Below, in pieces: positions 6,738 to 13,515 of a stretch of DNA of 19,033 bases. Below the pieces are notes generated by a model that saw only the letters and a list, made by a program, of their open reading frames with translations, searched no databases and was not told the DNA's origin. Within the stretch, counting starts at the first letter, position 1. Every line of letters starts with the position of its first letter. Origin of the DNA: JAZQQB01 sp045628865 (lineage in GTDB: Bacteria; Bacillota; Clostridia; Lachnospirales; Lachnospiraceae); the NCBI GenBank assembly GCA_045628865.1, contig JAZQQB010000017.1, positions 1 to 19,033 of the forward strand, given 5' to 3'. Made by a program: the position numbers and the translations under genes.

Positions 6738-7181
6738 ATGAGAATTATGGGATTAGACTTTGGCTCCAAAACCGTTGGAGTTGCAATCAGTGATCCATTG
6801 TTGTTAACAGCACAGGGCATTGAAATTATTCGAAGAAAAGATGATAATAAATTACGTCAGACACTGGCTAGAATTGAAGAGCTGGCTGTACAGTACGAAG
6901 TGAGTGAGATTGTTTTAGGTTATCCTAAGAACATGAATGATACAGAGGGTGAACGTGTGGAGAAGACAAAGGCTTTTAAGGAGTCTTTGGAGAGAAGATC
7001 AGGTTTGCCGGTTTTCTTGTGGGATGAAAGACTTACCACTGTTGCTGCAGATAAGTCCATGATGGAAATGGGTATTCGCAGAGAGAATAGAAAAGAGTTT
7101 GTAGATGAGATTGCTGCAATGCTGATTCTACAGGGATATCTTGATCACAAGCGCTTTTTAAAGGAACAGAGTGAAGAGTAG
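6738..7181 (+). CDS. ruvX: RuvX/YqgF-family RNase H-fold nuclease
   Basis: This is a putative Holliday-junction resolvase or pre-16S rRNA 5'-end maturation nuclease; the latter role is best supported for E. coli YqgF. The 147-aa protein has the RNase H-like fold. MGLDFGSKTVGVAISDP carries catalytic Asp7, LGYP is at 60-63, WDERLT at 95-100 supplies the second acidic residue Glu97, and FVDEIAAMLILQ supplies Asp123/Glu124. The start MRIMGLDFGSK matches the usual family start, although the AGGA at about 6725-6728 is a weak ribosome binding site. Its position between ireB and a DUF1292 gene is the same as yrzL-yrrK-yrzB in B. subtilis. Confidence 0.93.
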   Translation: MRIMGLDFGSKTVGVAISDPLLLTAQGIEIIRRKDDNKLRQTLARIEELAVQYEVSEIVLGYPKNMNDTEGERVEKTKAFKESLERRSGLPVFLWDERLTTVAADKSMMEMGIRRENRKEFVDEIAAMLILQGYLDHKRFLKEQSEE

Positions 7182-7226
7182 ACAGATACTTTTACGCATA
7201 GAAATATTAGAATTGGAGATAGCATT

Positions 7227-7514
7227 TTGGAAAAGATTTTATTTACACCAGACGGAGAAGAAAACGCAATTGAATTGTATGTCATTGAGCAGACAAGATT
7301 GGGCGGAGTGAATTATATTTTGGTAACAGATTCAGAGGACGACAGCGAAGATGGTCAGGCATATATTTTAAAGGATCTTTCAAAGGAAGATGATACAGAT
7401 GCAATTTATGAATTTGTATCTGATGATAAGGAATTGGATGCAGTTGCACAGGTCTTTGAAAATTTGTTGGACGATGTTGATTTAGTACAGGATGATGAGG
7501 ATTCTGAAGAATAA
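7227..7514 (+). CDS. DUF1292 family acidic protein
   Basis: This 95-aa, strongly acidic protein belongs to the DUF1292 (YrzB-like) family; its function is unknown. MEKILFTPDGEENAIELYVIEQTRLGGVNYILVTD is the typical family core, a beta-rich N-terminal half, followed by a Glu/Asp-rich C-terminus (residues about 38-95). The start codon is TTG at 7227: GGAGAT at 7214-7219 is well placed and no in-frame ATG exists before the conserved core. The gene always tends to follow ireB and ruvX in Firmicutes, which suggests a shared role, but none is established. The stop is followed by a 246-bp gap before RNase J. Confidence 0.88.
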   Translation: MEKILFTPDGEENAIELYVIEQTRLGGVNYILVTDSEDDSEDGQAYILKDLSKEDDTDAIYEFVSDDKELDAVAQVFENLLDDVDLVQDDEDSEE

Positions 7515-7693
7515 GAAAATAATTGCTGCAAGTCAGCGTAGGTAAGTGTCTATAGATTTTTTTTCATATCTTTTTGAAGGGATTGTTGTTTTGTGAGACT
7601 ATCTGATATTAGGGCGAAAACAGATAGGAAGAACAAGGATTCTTGATTTGTTACGACCATTTTTAGAAGGGTGAAACGGGGAAGTAGAAGGGA

Positions 7694-7792
7694 ATGGTCA
7701 GTACGCCAAAAGATAACGAAGAAAACGCTGCAGATGCGGAAAAATGTGGAGGTAACGTTTTTGAAGAAAAAAGAGAATATGAATGTTTCTAA
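7694..7792 (+). CDS. Possible 32-aa upstream ORF overlapping the rnj start
   Basis: An ATG-initiated 32-codon ORF runs in another frame across the RNase J ribosome binding site and TTG start (7748-7763) and stops 31 bp inside rnj. The predicted peptide begins MVSTPKDNEENAADAE and is hydrophilic and acidic. The GAAGGGA before its ATG is immediately adjacent, which is poor spacing for a ribosome binding site, so translation is doubtful. If translated, it would influence initiation at rnj. The rest of 7515-7693 shows no gene, promoter or terminator I would defend, only a T-run at about 7556-7563. Confidence 0.2.
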   Translation: MVSTPKDNEENAADAEKCGGNVFEEKREYECF

Positions 7793-9434
7793 GCTCAAAA
7801 TTATACCATTAGGTGGTTTGGAGCAGATTGGTTTGAATATTACTGCCTTCGAGTATGAAGACAGTATCATTGTTGTGGATTGTGGTTTAGCATTCCCGAA
7901 TGATGACATGTTAGGAGTAGATTTGGTTATTCCAGATATTACTTATTTGAAAGATAATGCAGATAAGGTAAAGGGCTTTATGATTACCCATGGACATGAG
8001 GATCATATTGGAGCACTTCCTTATGTATTAAAGGAACTGAATGTACCTATTTATGCTACAAAGCTGACAATGGGTATTATTGAAAATAAACTAAAAGAAC
8101 ATAATTTGGTGAATGGAACTAAGAGAAAGGTTGTGAAATTTGGACAGTCCATCAATTTAGGACAGTTTCGAATTGAATTCATCAGAACAAATCACAGTAT
8201 CGTAGATGCGGCTGCTTTGGCAATCTATTCACCAGCAGGTGTCATTATTCATACAGGTGACTTCAAAGTGGATTATACACCAGTATTTGGTGATACCATA
8301 GATTTACAGAGATTTGCAGAGCTTGGTAAAAAGGGTGTATTGGCGTTGATGTGTGACTCCACCAATGCAGAAAGACCAGGTTTTACACCATCTGAAAGTA
8401 CTCTCGCCAAGACTTTTGATACATTGTTCAGTGAACATCAGAATACACGAATCATCATTGCAACATTTGCTTCTAATGTTGACCGTGTTCAGCAGATTAT
8501 CAATACTGCCCACAAGTATGACCGAAAAGTAGTGGTAGAGGGACGCAGTATGGTCAGTATCATTGAGACCGCCATGAACCTTGGCAGACTCAATGTACCG
8601 GAGAATACACTGATCGATATTGAAATGCTGAAAAACTATCCAGAAAATAAAACAGTTATCATTACCACCGGTAGTCAGGGCGAAAGTATGGCAGCACTTA
8701 GCCGTATGGCAAGCAACATGCACAAAAAGATTTCCATTGGACCTGGAGATACCGTTATTTTCTCTTCTCATCCAATTCCAGGTAATGAGAAGGCGGTTAC
8801 AAAGGTTATTAATGAATTATATCGTAAGGGCTGTGATGTGATTTTCCAGGATGTTCATGTTTCAGGACATGCATGTCAGGAGGAAATCAAGCTGATCTAT
8901 ACGTTGGTACAGCCTAAATATGCAGTTCCTGTTCATGGAGAGTATAAGCATTTGATGGCACAGGCACACATTGCTGAAATGTTGGGTATTGAAAAAGAAA
9001 ATATTTTCATTTTAAGCTCAGGTGATGTATTATCATTAAATGAAGAAGGCGCTGCAATTACTGAAAAAGTACCAACCGGAGCCATTTTAGTAGATGGTCT
9101 TGGTGTTGGTGATGTTGGAAATATTGTATTAAGAGATAGACAACATCTTGCAGAAGATGGTATTCTTATTGTAGTATTGGCATTGGATAAGGGTGGCAAT
9201 ATGTTGGTTTCAGGACCGGATATTGTATCAAGGGGATTTGTTTACGTAAGAGAATCTGATGAATTGATGGATGAAGCAAAAGAGATTATTGAAGAAGAGG
9301 TTGAGAAGTGCCTGGAAAGAAACATTTCTGATTGGGGTAAGATCAAATCATCCATTAAAGATGGTTTATCAGAATATTTATGGAAGAAGACAAAAAGAAA
9401 TCCTATGATTATCCCTATCATCATGGAGGTATAA
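7761..9434 (+). CDS. rnj: Ribonuclease J (metallo-beta-lactamase/beta-CASP)
   Basis: RNase J is a 5'-to-3' exonuclease and endonuclease central to mRNA decay and rRNA maturation in Firmicutes. The start was set to the TTG at 7761, because GGAGGT (7748-7753) is 7 bp upstream and the next ATG (7779) is too far. This gives 557 aa, matching the usual 555 or so. The zinc-binding HGHEDH is at residues 77-82. Other beta-CASP landmarks are HTGDFKVD, MCDSTNAERPGFTPSES, TFASNVDRVQQI, TTGSQGE, FSSHPIPGNE, HVSGHA and VPVHGEYKHL, covering motifs A to C. A C-terminal domain of about 100 residues ends KTKRNPMIIPIIMEV. It sits in the ireB operon, and its last codons hold the ribosome binding site of the next gene. 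Confidence 0.95.
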   Translation: MKKKENMNVSKLKIIPLGGLEQIGLNITAFEYEDSIIVVDCGLAFPNDDMLGVDLVIPDITYLKDNADKVKGFMITHGHEDHIGALPYVLKELNVPIYATKLTMGIIENKLKEHNLVNGTKRKVVKFGQSINLGQFRIEFIRTNHSIVDAAALAIYSPAGVIIHTGDFKVDYTPVFGDTIDLQRFAELGKKGVLALMCDSTNAERPGFTPSESTLAKTFDTLFSEHQNTRIIIATFASNVDRVQQIINTAHKYDRKVVVEGRSMVSIIETAMNLGRLNVPENTLIDIEMLKNYPENKTVIITTGSQGESMAALSRMASNMHKKISIGPGDTVIFSSHPIPGNEKAVTKVINELYRKGCDVIFQDVHVSGHACQEEIKLIYTLVQPKYAVPVHGEYKHLMAQAHIAEMLGIEKENIFILSSGDVLSLNEEGAAITEKVPTGAILVDGLGVGDVGNIVLRDRQHLAEDGILIVVLALDKGGNMLVSGPDIVSRGFVYVRESDELMDEAKEIIEEEVEKCLERNISDWGKIKSSIKDGLSEYLWKKTKRNPMIIPIIMEV

Positions 9435-9441
9435 GATCATT

Positions 9442-9807
9442 ATGGATTTGGGACCAATGGATTATCGAGGGGATGAATTAGAAAATCTGAAGGCAGCAAC
9501 TATGAATCTGGTTACTGCTATGAAAAATACTGAGATTTACAAGGTGTATAAGATGCAGTGCAGTAAGATCAACAGACAGCTGGATTTAAAGCAAAGGGTT
9601 GATGAATATCGTCAGCGAAATTTTGACATTCAGAACGGTTCTTTGTCAGGGGATGATATATTACATGCACAGGAAGATCTTATGTTGGAGTATGCAGATA
9701 TTTTAGAGAATCCATTGATTACAGATTTTTTGGCAGCAGAGTTGGAGTTCTGTAGAATGGTGCAGAATGTGAACCTGCAGATGACAGAAGCGTTGGATTT
9801 TGAATGA
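9442..9807 (+). CDS. YlbF/YmcA-family protein
   Basis: This 121-aa, all-helical protein fits the Com_YlbF family (DELENLKAATMNLVTAMKNTEIYKVYK, then two further helices ending ELEFCRMVQNVNLQMTEAL). In B. subtilis, YlbF, YmcA and YaaT form the Y-complex that modulates RNase Y-dependent mRNA maturation and affects competence, sporulation and biofilms. Here the gene lies 7 bp after RNase J, and its GGAGGT (9425-9430) is inside rnj, which suggests translational coupling. The association with an RNase is informative, but which paralog it is, and whether it acts with RNase J or RNase Y, cannot be read from sequence. It has two Cys (Cys39 in the segment KMQCSK and another in EFCR). Confidence 0.82.
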   Translation: MDLGPMDYRGDELENLKAATMNLVTAMKNTEIYKVYKMQCSKINRQLDLKQRVDEYRQRNFDIQNGSLSGDDILHAQEDLMLEYADILENPLITDFLAAELEFCRMVQNVNLQMTEALDFE

Positions 9808-9847
9808 TGAAACGCAAAGTGTTTCTGAATAAGAGGGTGTAAGTAGG

Positions 9848-10264
9848 ATGAAGGTTAGTTCGTTAGTAAGTTCTGTATTAAATATTATTGTGAAAATGGC
9901 ATTGTTATGCATTGTTGTTATTTTCGTATATAAATATTCCTTAAAGGCATATGATTTTGGTTATAGAGTTTTTGCAGAACCGGCAGTTTCTTCTGGAACT
10001 GGAACTGAGATTACAGTTGCAATCGTAGAGGGAAAATCAACTATGGAAATTGGTGAGATTCTGGAAGAAAAAGGTCTGATTCGTGACGCAAAAGTTTTTT
10101 ATGCACAGGAAATGTTATCAGAATATCATGGTTTTTTACGCCCGGGTATTTATACATTTAGTACTGCGATGACCATTAATGAAATGTTGGCTGAAATGGC
10201 AGATTTAGAAGCGATGGAGGCTGCAAAGGCTGCAGAAAAAGCAGTAGAAAAGAATAGTAAGTAA
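9848..10264 (+). CDS. Short MltG-like membrane protein without catalytic domain
   Basis: This is a 138-aa membrane protein. A hydrophobic segment spans residues 13-28 after a short positively charged start. An extracellular part carries the LysM-like motif of YceG/MltG proteins: VAIVEGKSTMEIGEILEEKGLIRDAKVFY (58-85) and LRPGIYTFSTAMTINEML (97-114). It then ends in an Ala/Glu/Lys helix (115-138). Full MltG, a lytic transglycosylase that cuts nascent glycan strands, is about 330-380 aa with a catalytic Glu domain after this region; that domain is absent. No frameshifted remainder lies downstream, since trmR starts 18 bp later, so this looks like a genuine short form. The position equals that of yrrL (mltG) next to yrrM in B. 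subtilis. A wall-binding or regulatory role is inferred. Confidence 0.75.
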   Translation: MKVSSLVSSVLNIIVKMALLCIVVIFVYKYSLKAYDFGYRVFAEPAVSSGTGTEITVAIVEGKSTMEIGEILEEKGLIRDAKVFYAQEMLSEYHGFLRPGIYTFSTAMTINEMLAEMADLEAMEAAKAAEKAVEKNSK

Positions 10265-10282
10265 TGAAATGGGAGAAACGGT

Positions 10283-10927
10283 ATGATTTCAGATGAAAGA
10301 ATGACCGCCTTTATCAATTCATTAGATCCAGGAAATGCAGAGTATCTGGAGGAACTGGAACAATTCGCGATCCAAACCAATGTGCCAATCATTCGAAAAG
10401 ATATGCAGGCGTTGATGAAATTCTTAATGAAGAGTAGGCAACCAATGCGTATTCTTGAAGTGGGTTGTGCCATTGGTTTTTCTGCGTTATTGATGAGTGA
10501 ATACGCTCCGGATGGATGTGAGATCACCACCATCGAGAAATATGAACCACGAATTGTTGAAGCAAAGGCGAATTTTGAAAAATATGATTACAAGAAGAGC
10601 ATCACCTTGTTAGAGGGTGATGCATTGGAAATATTAGCATCTCTAGAAGGTCCATATGATTTTGTATTTATGGATGCTGCAAAGGGACAGTACATTAATT
10701 TTTTGCCGGATGTTATGAGAGTGCTTCGGGTAGGTGGTGTGCTGGTTTCGGATAATGTGTTGCAGGATGGAGATATCATTGAATCCCGTTATGCAGTTAC
10801 TAGAAGAAACAGAACGATTCATGCCAGAATGCGAGAGTATTTGTATGAATTAAAGCATCGAGAGGATTTGCAGACAGTTATTTTGACAATTGGAGATGGC
10901 GCTACACTCAGTGTGAAGTTATCGTAG
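10283..10927 (+). CDS. trmR: TrmR-like tRNA 5-hydroxyuridine O-methyltransferase
   Basis: This class I SAM O-methyltransferase is of the YrrM/TrmR type. TrmR of B. subtilis methylates ho5U34 in tRNA to mo5U34. The 214-aa protein has SAM motif I EVGCAIGFSALL at residues 59-70, the acidic IEKYEPR at about 84-90, the metal-binding Asp131 in FMDAAKGQY, and Asp157-Asn158 in VSDNVLQDG, as in divalent-metal-dependent O-methyltransferases. GGGAGA lies before the ATG. It is followed after 21 bp by a U32 peptidase-family gene, and TrhP of that family makes the ho5U substrate. This adjacency supports TrmR over caffeoyl-CoA or catechol-type enzymes that share the fold. Confidence 0.88.
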   Translation: MISDERMTAFINSLDPGNAEYLEELEQFAIQTNVPIIRKDMQALMKFLMKSRQPMRILEVGCAIGFSALLMSEYAPDGCEITTIEKYEPRIVEAKANFEKYDYKKSITLLEGDALEILASLEGPYDFVFMDAAKGQYINFLPDVMRVLRVGGVLVSDNVLQDGDIIESRYAVTRRNRTIHARMREYLYELKHREDLQTVILTIGDGATLSVKLS

Positions 10928-10948
10928 GAAAGAATAGAGGATTAGGTT

Positions 10949-12223
10949 ATGAGAAAAACAGAATTGCTGTGTCCAGCAAGCAGTTTGGAAGTCTTAAAGA
11001 CAGCAGTTATCTTTGGAGCTGATGCCGTTTATATTGGTGGAGAAGCCTTTGGACTTCGTGCCAATGCGAAAAATTTTAGTGCAGATGATATGAGGGAAGG
11101 AATTGCTTTTGCCCATGCTCATGGTAAAAAGGTGTATGTAACAGCCAATATTTTGGCACACAATGATGATTTAGAGGGTGCTCGCGCATATTTTACTGAA
11201 TTAAAGGAAATTAAACCGGATGCATTGATCATTTCTGATCCAGGTATGTTTACCATTGCAAAAGAGGTTTGTCCGGAGATTGATGTTCATATTTCAACAC
11301 AGGCTAATAATACCAACTATGCCACTTATCTTTTCTGGCATAAAATGGGTGCGACCAGAGTTGTGTCAGCAAGAGAATTGTCTTTAAAAGAAATCAAAGA
11401 AATTCGAGAGAACATTCCAGAAGATTTTGAAATTGAAAGCTTTATCCATGGTGCAATGTGTATTTCATATTCAGGAAGATGTTTGCTTTCTAACTATTTT
11501 ACTGGAAGAGATGGCAATCAGGGTGCGTGTACCCATCCATGCAGATGGAAGTATACTGTCATGGAGAAGAATGAAGACAATCCATCCTTTGAAAAGGAAT
11601 ATTATGTGGAGGAGGAGAAGCGTCCAGGAGAGTTTTTACCGGTTTATGAGAATGAGCGTGGCACCTATATCTTTAACTCCAAGGATCTTTGTATGATCGA
11701 ATATATTCCAGAAATCCTAGATGCTGGAATTGATAGCTTAAAGATTGAAGGACGTATGAAAACAGCCCTTTATGTTGCAACTGTGGCAAGAACCTATCGC
11801 AAGGCTATTGATGATTTTATGGAAAGCGAAGAAAAGTATCGTGCTAACATGTCGTGGTATCAGGATCAGATTTCCAGATGTACCTATCGTCAGTTTACAA
11901 CAGGCTTTTTCTTTGGAAAACCTACCCATGAAACACAGATTTATGATAGTAACACCTATGTAAGTGAGTATATCTATCTTGGAATTATCGATCATGTAGA
12001 TGATAGAGGACTAGCCCTGTTTGAACAGAGAAACAAGTTCTGTGTAGGAGATACCATTGAGATCATGAAACCAGACGGACGAGATATTTCAGTAGTGGTA
12101 GAAGCAATGTATGATGAGGATGGCAGACCGGTAGAAAGCTGTCCGCATTCTAAACAGAAAATATATGTGAAGCTTAGTGAACAGCCGGAAAAATACGATC
12201 TGTTACGAGTTTCGTCGAAGTAA
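10949..12223 (+). CDS. trhP: U32 peptidase-family tRNA hydroxylation protein (TrhP-like)
   Basis: The 424-aa protein belongs to peptidase family U32. E. coli TrhP (YegQ) and B. subtilis TrhP1/P2 (YrrN/YrrO) form ho5U34 in tRNA using prephenate and an Fe-S cluster, rather than acting as proteases. The U32 signature is IESFIHGAMCISYSGRCLLS, with Cys171 and Cys178. Cys194 and Cys198 in ACTHPCRW complete the likely cluster ligands. SKDLCMIEYIPEILDAGIDSLKIEGRMKT is a further family block, and a C-terminal beta-barrel-like domain covers about 335-424. With only one U32 gene here instead of the two in B. subtilis, it resembles the single-protein arrangement. It is the last gene of the operon, followed by a terminator 5 bp after the stop. 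Confidence 0.88.
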   Translation: MRKTELLCPASSLEVLKTAVIFGADAVYIGGEAFGLRANAKNFSADDMREGIAFAHAHGKKVYVTANILAHNDDLEGARAYFTELKEIKPDALIISDPGMFTIAKEVCPEIDVHISTQANNTNYATYLFWHKMGATRVVSARELSLKEIKEIRENIPEDFEIESFIHGAMCISYSGRCLLSNYFTGRDGNQGACTHPCRWKYTVMEKNEDNPSFEKEYYVEEEKRPGEFLPVYENERGTYIFNSKDLCMIEYIPEILDAGIDSLKIEGRMKTALYVATVARTYRKAIDDFMESEEKYRANMSWYQDQISRCTYRQFTTGFFFGKPTHETQIYDSNTYVSEYIYLGIIDHVDDRGLALFEQRNKFCVGDTIEIMKPDGRDISVVVEAMYDEDGRPVESCPHSKQKIYVKLSEQPEKYDLLRVSSK

Positions 12224-12228
12224 AAAAG

Positions 12229-12254
12229 TGGCTTAGCCAATTGTGGCTAAGCCA
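12229..12254. terminator. Bidirectional terminator after the ireB operon
   Basis: TGGCTTAGCCA (12229-12239) and TGGCTAAGCCA (12244-12254) form a perfect 11-bp stem with the tetraloop ATTG. On the minus strand it is followed by CTTTTTTA, a proper U-tract; on the plus strand it is preceded by an A-run and followed by TTT. It separates the convergent trhP-like gene and the 88-aa minus-strand gene. Confidence 0.85.
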
Positions 12255-12257
12255 TTT

Positions 12258-12524
12258 CTAATCTTCTTCGATGATCTGGATTTCCAGGTAGTCGAAGTCT
12301 ATGGTCTCTACGAAACTGTCCTGGTAGAAACGGGTCTTGCTGTGGACTTTGAATTCCTGTGTGGTATTGGTGAGCCAGATAGGATTCGCAAGATCGAATT
12401 CGTGACATGCATTTTCTAATGCACGAAAGACCTTGTGAGTACGAGTGTCAGAAGAATCATCGCAAATAACGGTACTGAGTAAGTGGTGATTGTCTTTTAC
12501 TTCCTTTGCCCATAAACGAAACAT
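12258..12524 (-). CDS. Uncharacterised 88-aa protein, conserved-looking
   Basis: I cannot assign a function. The start is set at 12524, where AAGGAG stands 8 bp upstream of the ATG on the minus strand; a longer reading frame to 12755 runs through the promoter and is not credible. The product begins MFRLWAKEVKDNHHLLSTVI and ends FDYLEIQIIEED. It is a soluble mixed alpha/beta protein, rich in His, Asp and Glu, with two Cys (Cys21, Cys40) and no signal peptide or membrane segment. THKVFRALENACHEFDLANPIWL and the segment RFYQDSFVETIDFDYLEIQ look constrained, and I recall similar short proteins in other Lachnospiraceae. It has its own promoter and shares a terminator with the operon on the other strand. 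Confidence 0.78.
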   Translation of the reverse strand: MFRLWAKEVKDNHHLLSTVICDDSSDTRTHKVFRALENACHEFDLANPIWLTNTTQEFKVHSKTRFYQDSFVETIDFDYLEIQIIEED

Positions 12525-12564
12525 GGTATAATCTCCTTCGGTGTTCCATAAAATTTGTAGGCTC

Positions 12565-12594
12565 ATTATAGCAGAGAGAGCAAAAGCTTTGCAA
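12565..12594 (-). promoter_or_regulatory. Promoter of the 88-aa protein gene
   Basis: On the minus strand a perfect TATAAT (12565-12570) with an extended TGc sits 18 bp downstream of TTGCAA (12589-12594). The leader to the ATG at 12524 is about 35 nt. This supports the shorter gene model. Confidence 0.6.
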
Positions 12595-12719
12595 GCATGG
12601 GATTTATGAAAAAGAGGCATAAATGATAGTTGATGACATATACTATTGTGTAGCCCTTTGGAAAACCGGGTAACACAATGCACAATAAATGTGAAAAAAG
12701 TGTAAATAATATGTATAAA

Positions 12720-12750
12720 TTTACCGTTTCGGACAAAAATGTGATATAAT
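12720..12750 (+). promoter_or_regulatory. Extended -10 promoter of the alarmone synthetase gene
   Basis: A perfect TATAAT at 12745-12750 is preceded by TGa. The best -35 is TTTACC at 12720-12725 with a long 19-bp spacer, so the extended -10 probably carries recognition. It faces away from the minus-strand promoter; the 300-bp divergent gap between the genes holds nothing else recognisable apart from short motifs shared with 13712-13779. Confidence 0.5.
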
Positions 12751-12824
12751 AACAATTGAAATGTCGTGTTAATTTATGGGGGAGAAACAGGGCAAAATAG
12801 AAGAGAAGCAGAAAGGTTAGTGGA

Positions 12825-13463
12825 ATGGAATTCGTACCAAATCGTAATAGTGAGATTGATAATTGGAAAGAGGTTATCTTAGTATACAATTCAGCATTAA
12901 AAGAAATTGGAACTCGATTGGAAATCTTAAATGATGAGTTTCAGCATGTACATAGATATAATCCGATTGAACATATTAAATCCAGAATTAAGAGCTCAGA
13001 AAGTATTGTTAAGAAATTAAAGAAATATGGCTATGAATCTACCATTGAAAACATGGTGAAATATGTGAATGATATTGCAGGAATTCGAATTATCTGTTCA
13101 TTTTCATCGGATATTTATCGAATTGCAAGTATGTTAAGTAGTCAGAGCGATATCAAAGTAATCGCGGTAAAGGATTATATTAAGAATCCGAAGGTGAGCG
13201 GATACAAGAGTTATCATATGATTGTAACTGTACCAATTTACTTATCAGACAGAATTATAGATGCGAAGGTTGAGATTCAGATCAGAACGGTTGCTATGGA
13301 TTTCTGGGCAAGTTTAGAGCACAAGATTCAGTACAAATTTGAAGGTCAGGCACCACAGTATTTGCAGGATGAACTTGCAGAATGTGCCCGCATGGTTGCA
13401 CAGTTAGATGATCGGATGATGGCTATTAATGATGAAATTCAGAATTATAAAGATGAAAAATAG
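12825..13463 (+). CDS. relQ: Small alarmone synthetase (RelQ-type GTP pyrophosphokinase)
   Basis: This cytosolic enzyme makes (p)ppGpp from ATP and GTP or GDP, without the hydrolase and regulatory domains of long RSH proteins. The 212-aa protein has the RelA/SpoT synthetase fold. HIKSRIKSSESIVKKL (50-65) is the basic ATP-binding helix and DIAGIRI (83-89) the metal-binding Asp motif. DYIKNPKVSGYKSYH (117-131) is the G-loop with the GTP-stacking Tyr, and EIQIRT (150-155) supplies the catalytic Glu, followed by WASLEHK (161-167). Length and motif order fit RelQ/YjbM (SAS1) better than RelP. GAAAGG precedes the ATG. It is monocistronic, between its own promoter and an intrinsic terminator, so control is probably transcriptional, possibly with the tetramer allostery known for RelQ. 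Confidence 0.92.
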   Translation: MEFVPNRNSEIDNWKEVILVYNSALKEIGTRLEILNDEFQHVHRYNPIEHIKSRIKSSESIVKKLKKYGYESTIENMVKYVNDIAGIRIICSFSSDIYRIASMLSSQSDIKVIAVKDYIKNPKVSGYKSYHMIVTVPIYLSDRIIDAKVEIQIRTVAMDFWASLEHKIQYKFEGQAPQYLQDELAECARMVAQLDDRMMAINDEIQNYKDEK

Positions 13464-13480
13464 TGATCTTACTATTGAAA

Positions 13481-13515
13481 AATCCGGCAGTCACTAAGGT
13501 GGTTGCCGGGTTTTT
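13481..13515 (+). terminator. Intrinsic terminator of the alarmone synthetase gene
   Basis: AATCCGGCA (13481-13489) pairs with TGCCGGGTT (13504-13512) with one G-U pair, and the stem continues inward to a TAAG loop. The U-tract TTTTT begins at 13511. It lies 17 bp after the stop codon. Confidence 0.88.

Noticed and set aside
7671..7760. GTG start for RNase J adding 30 residues
   Set aside because: There is no ribosome binding site before it, the extra residues are outside the family length, and GGAGGT sits just before the TTG at 7761.
8304..8771. 155-codon minus-strand reading frame inside rnj
   Set aside because: It is antisense to strongly conserved RNase J motifs, with Cys/His-rich composition typical of a shadow frame.
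12525..12755. N-terminal extension of the 88-aa minus-strand gene
   Set aside because: It reads through the ribosome binding site and the extended TATAAT promoter and has Phe/His-rich nonsense-like composition.
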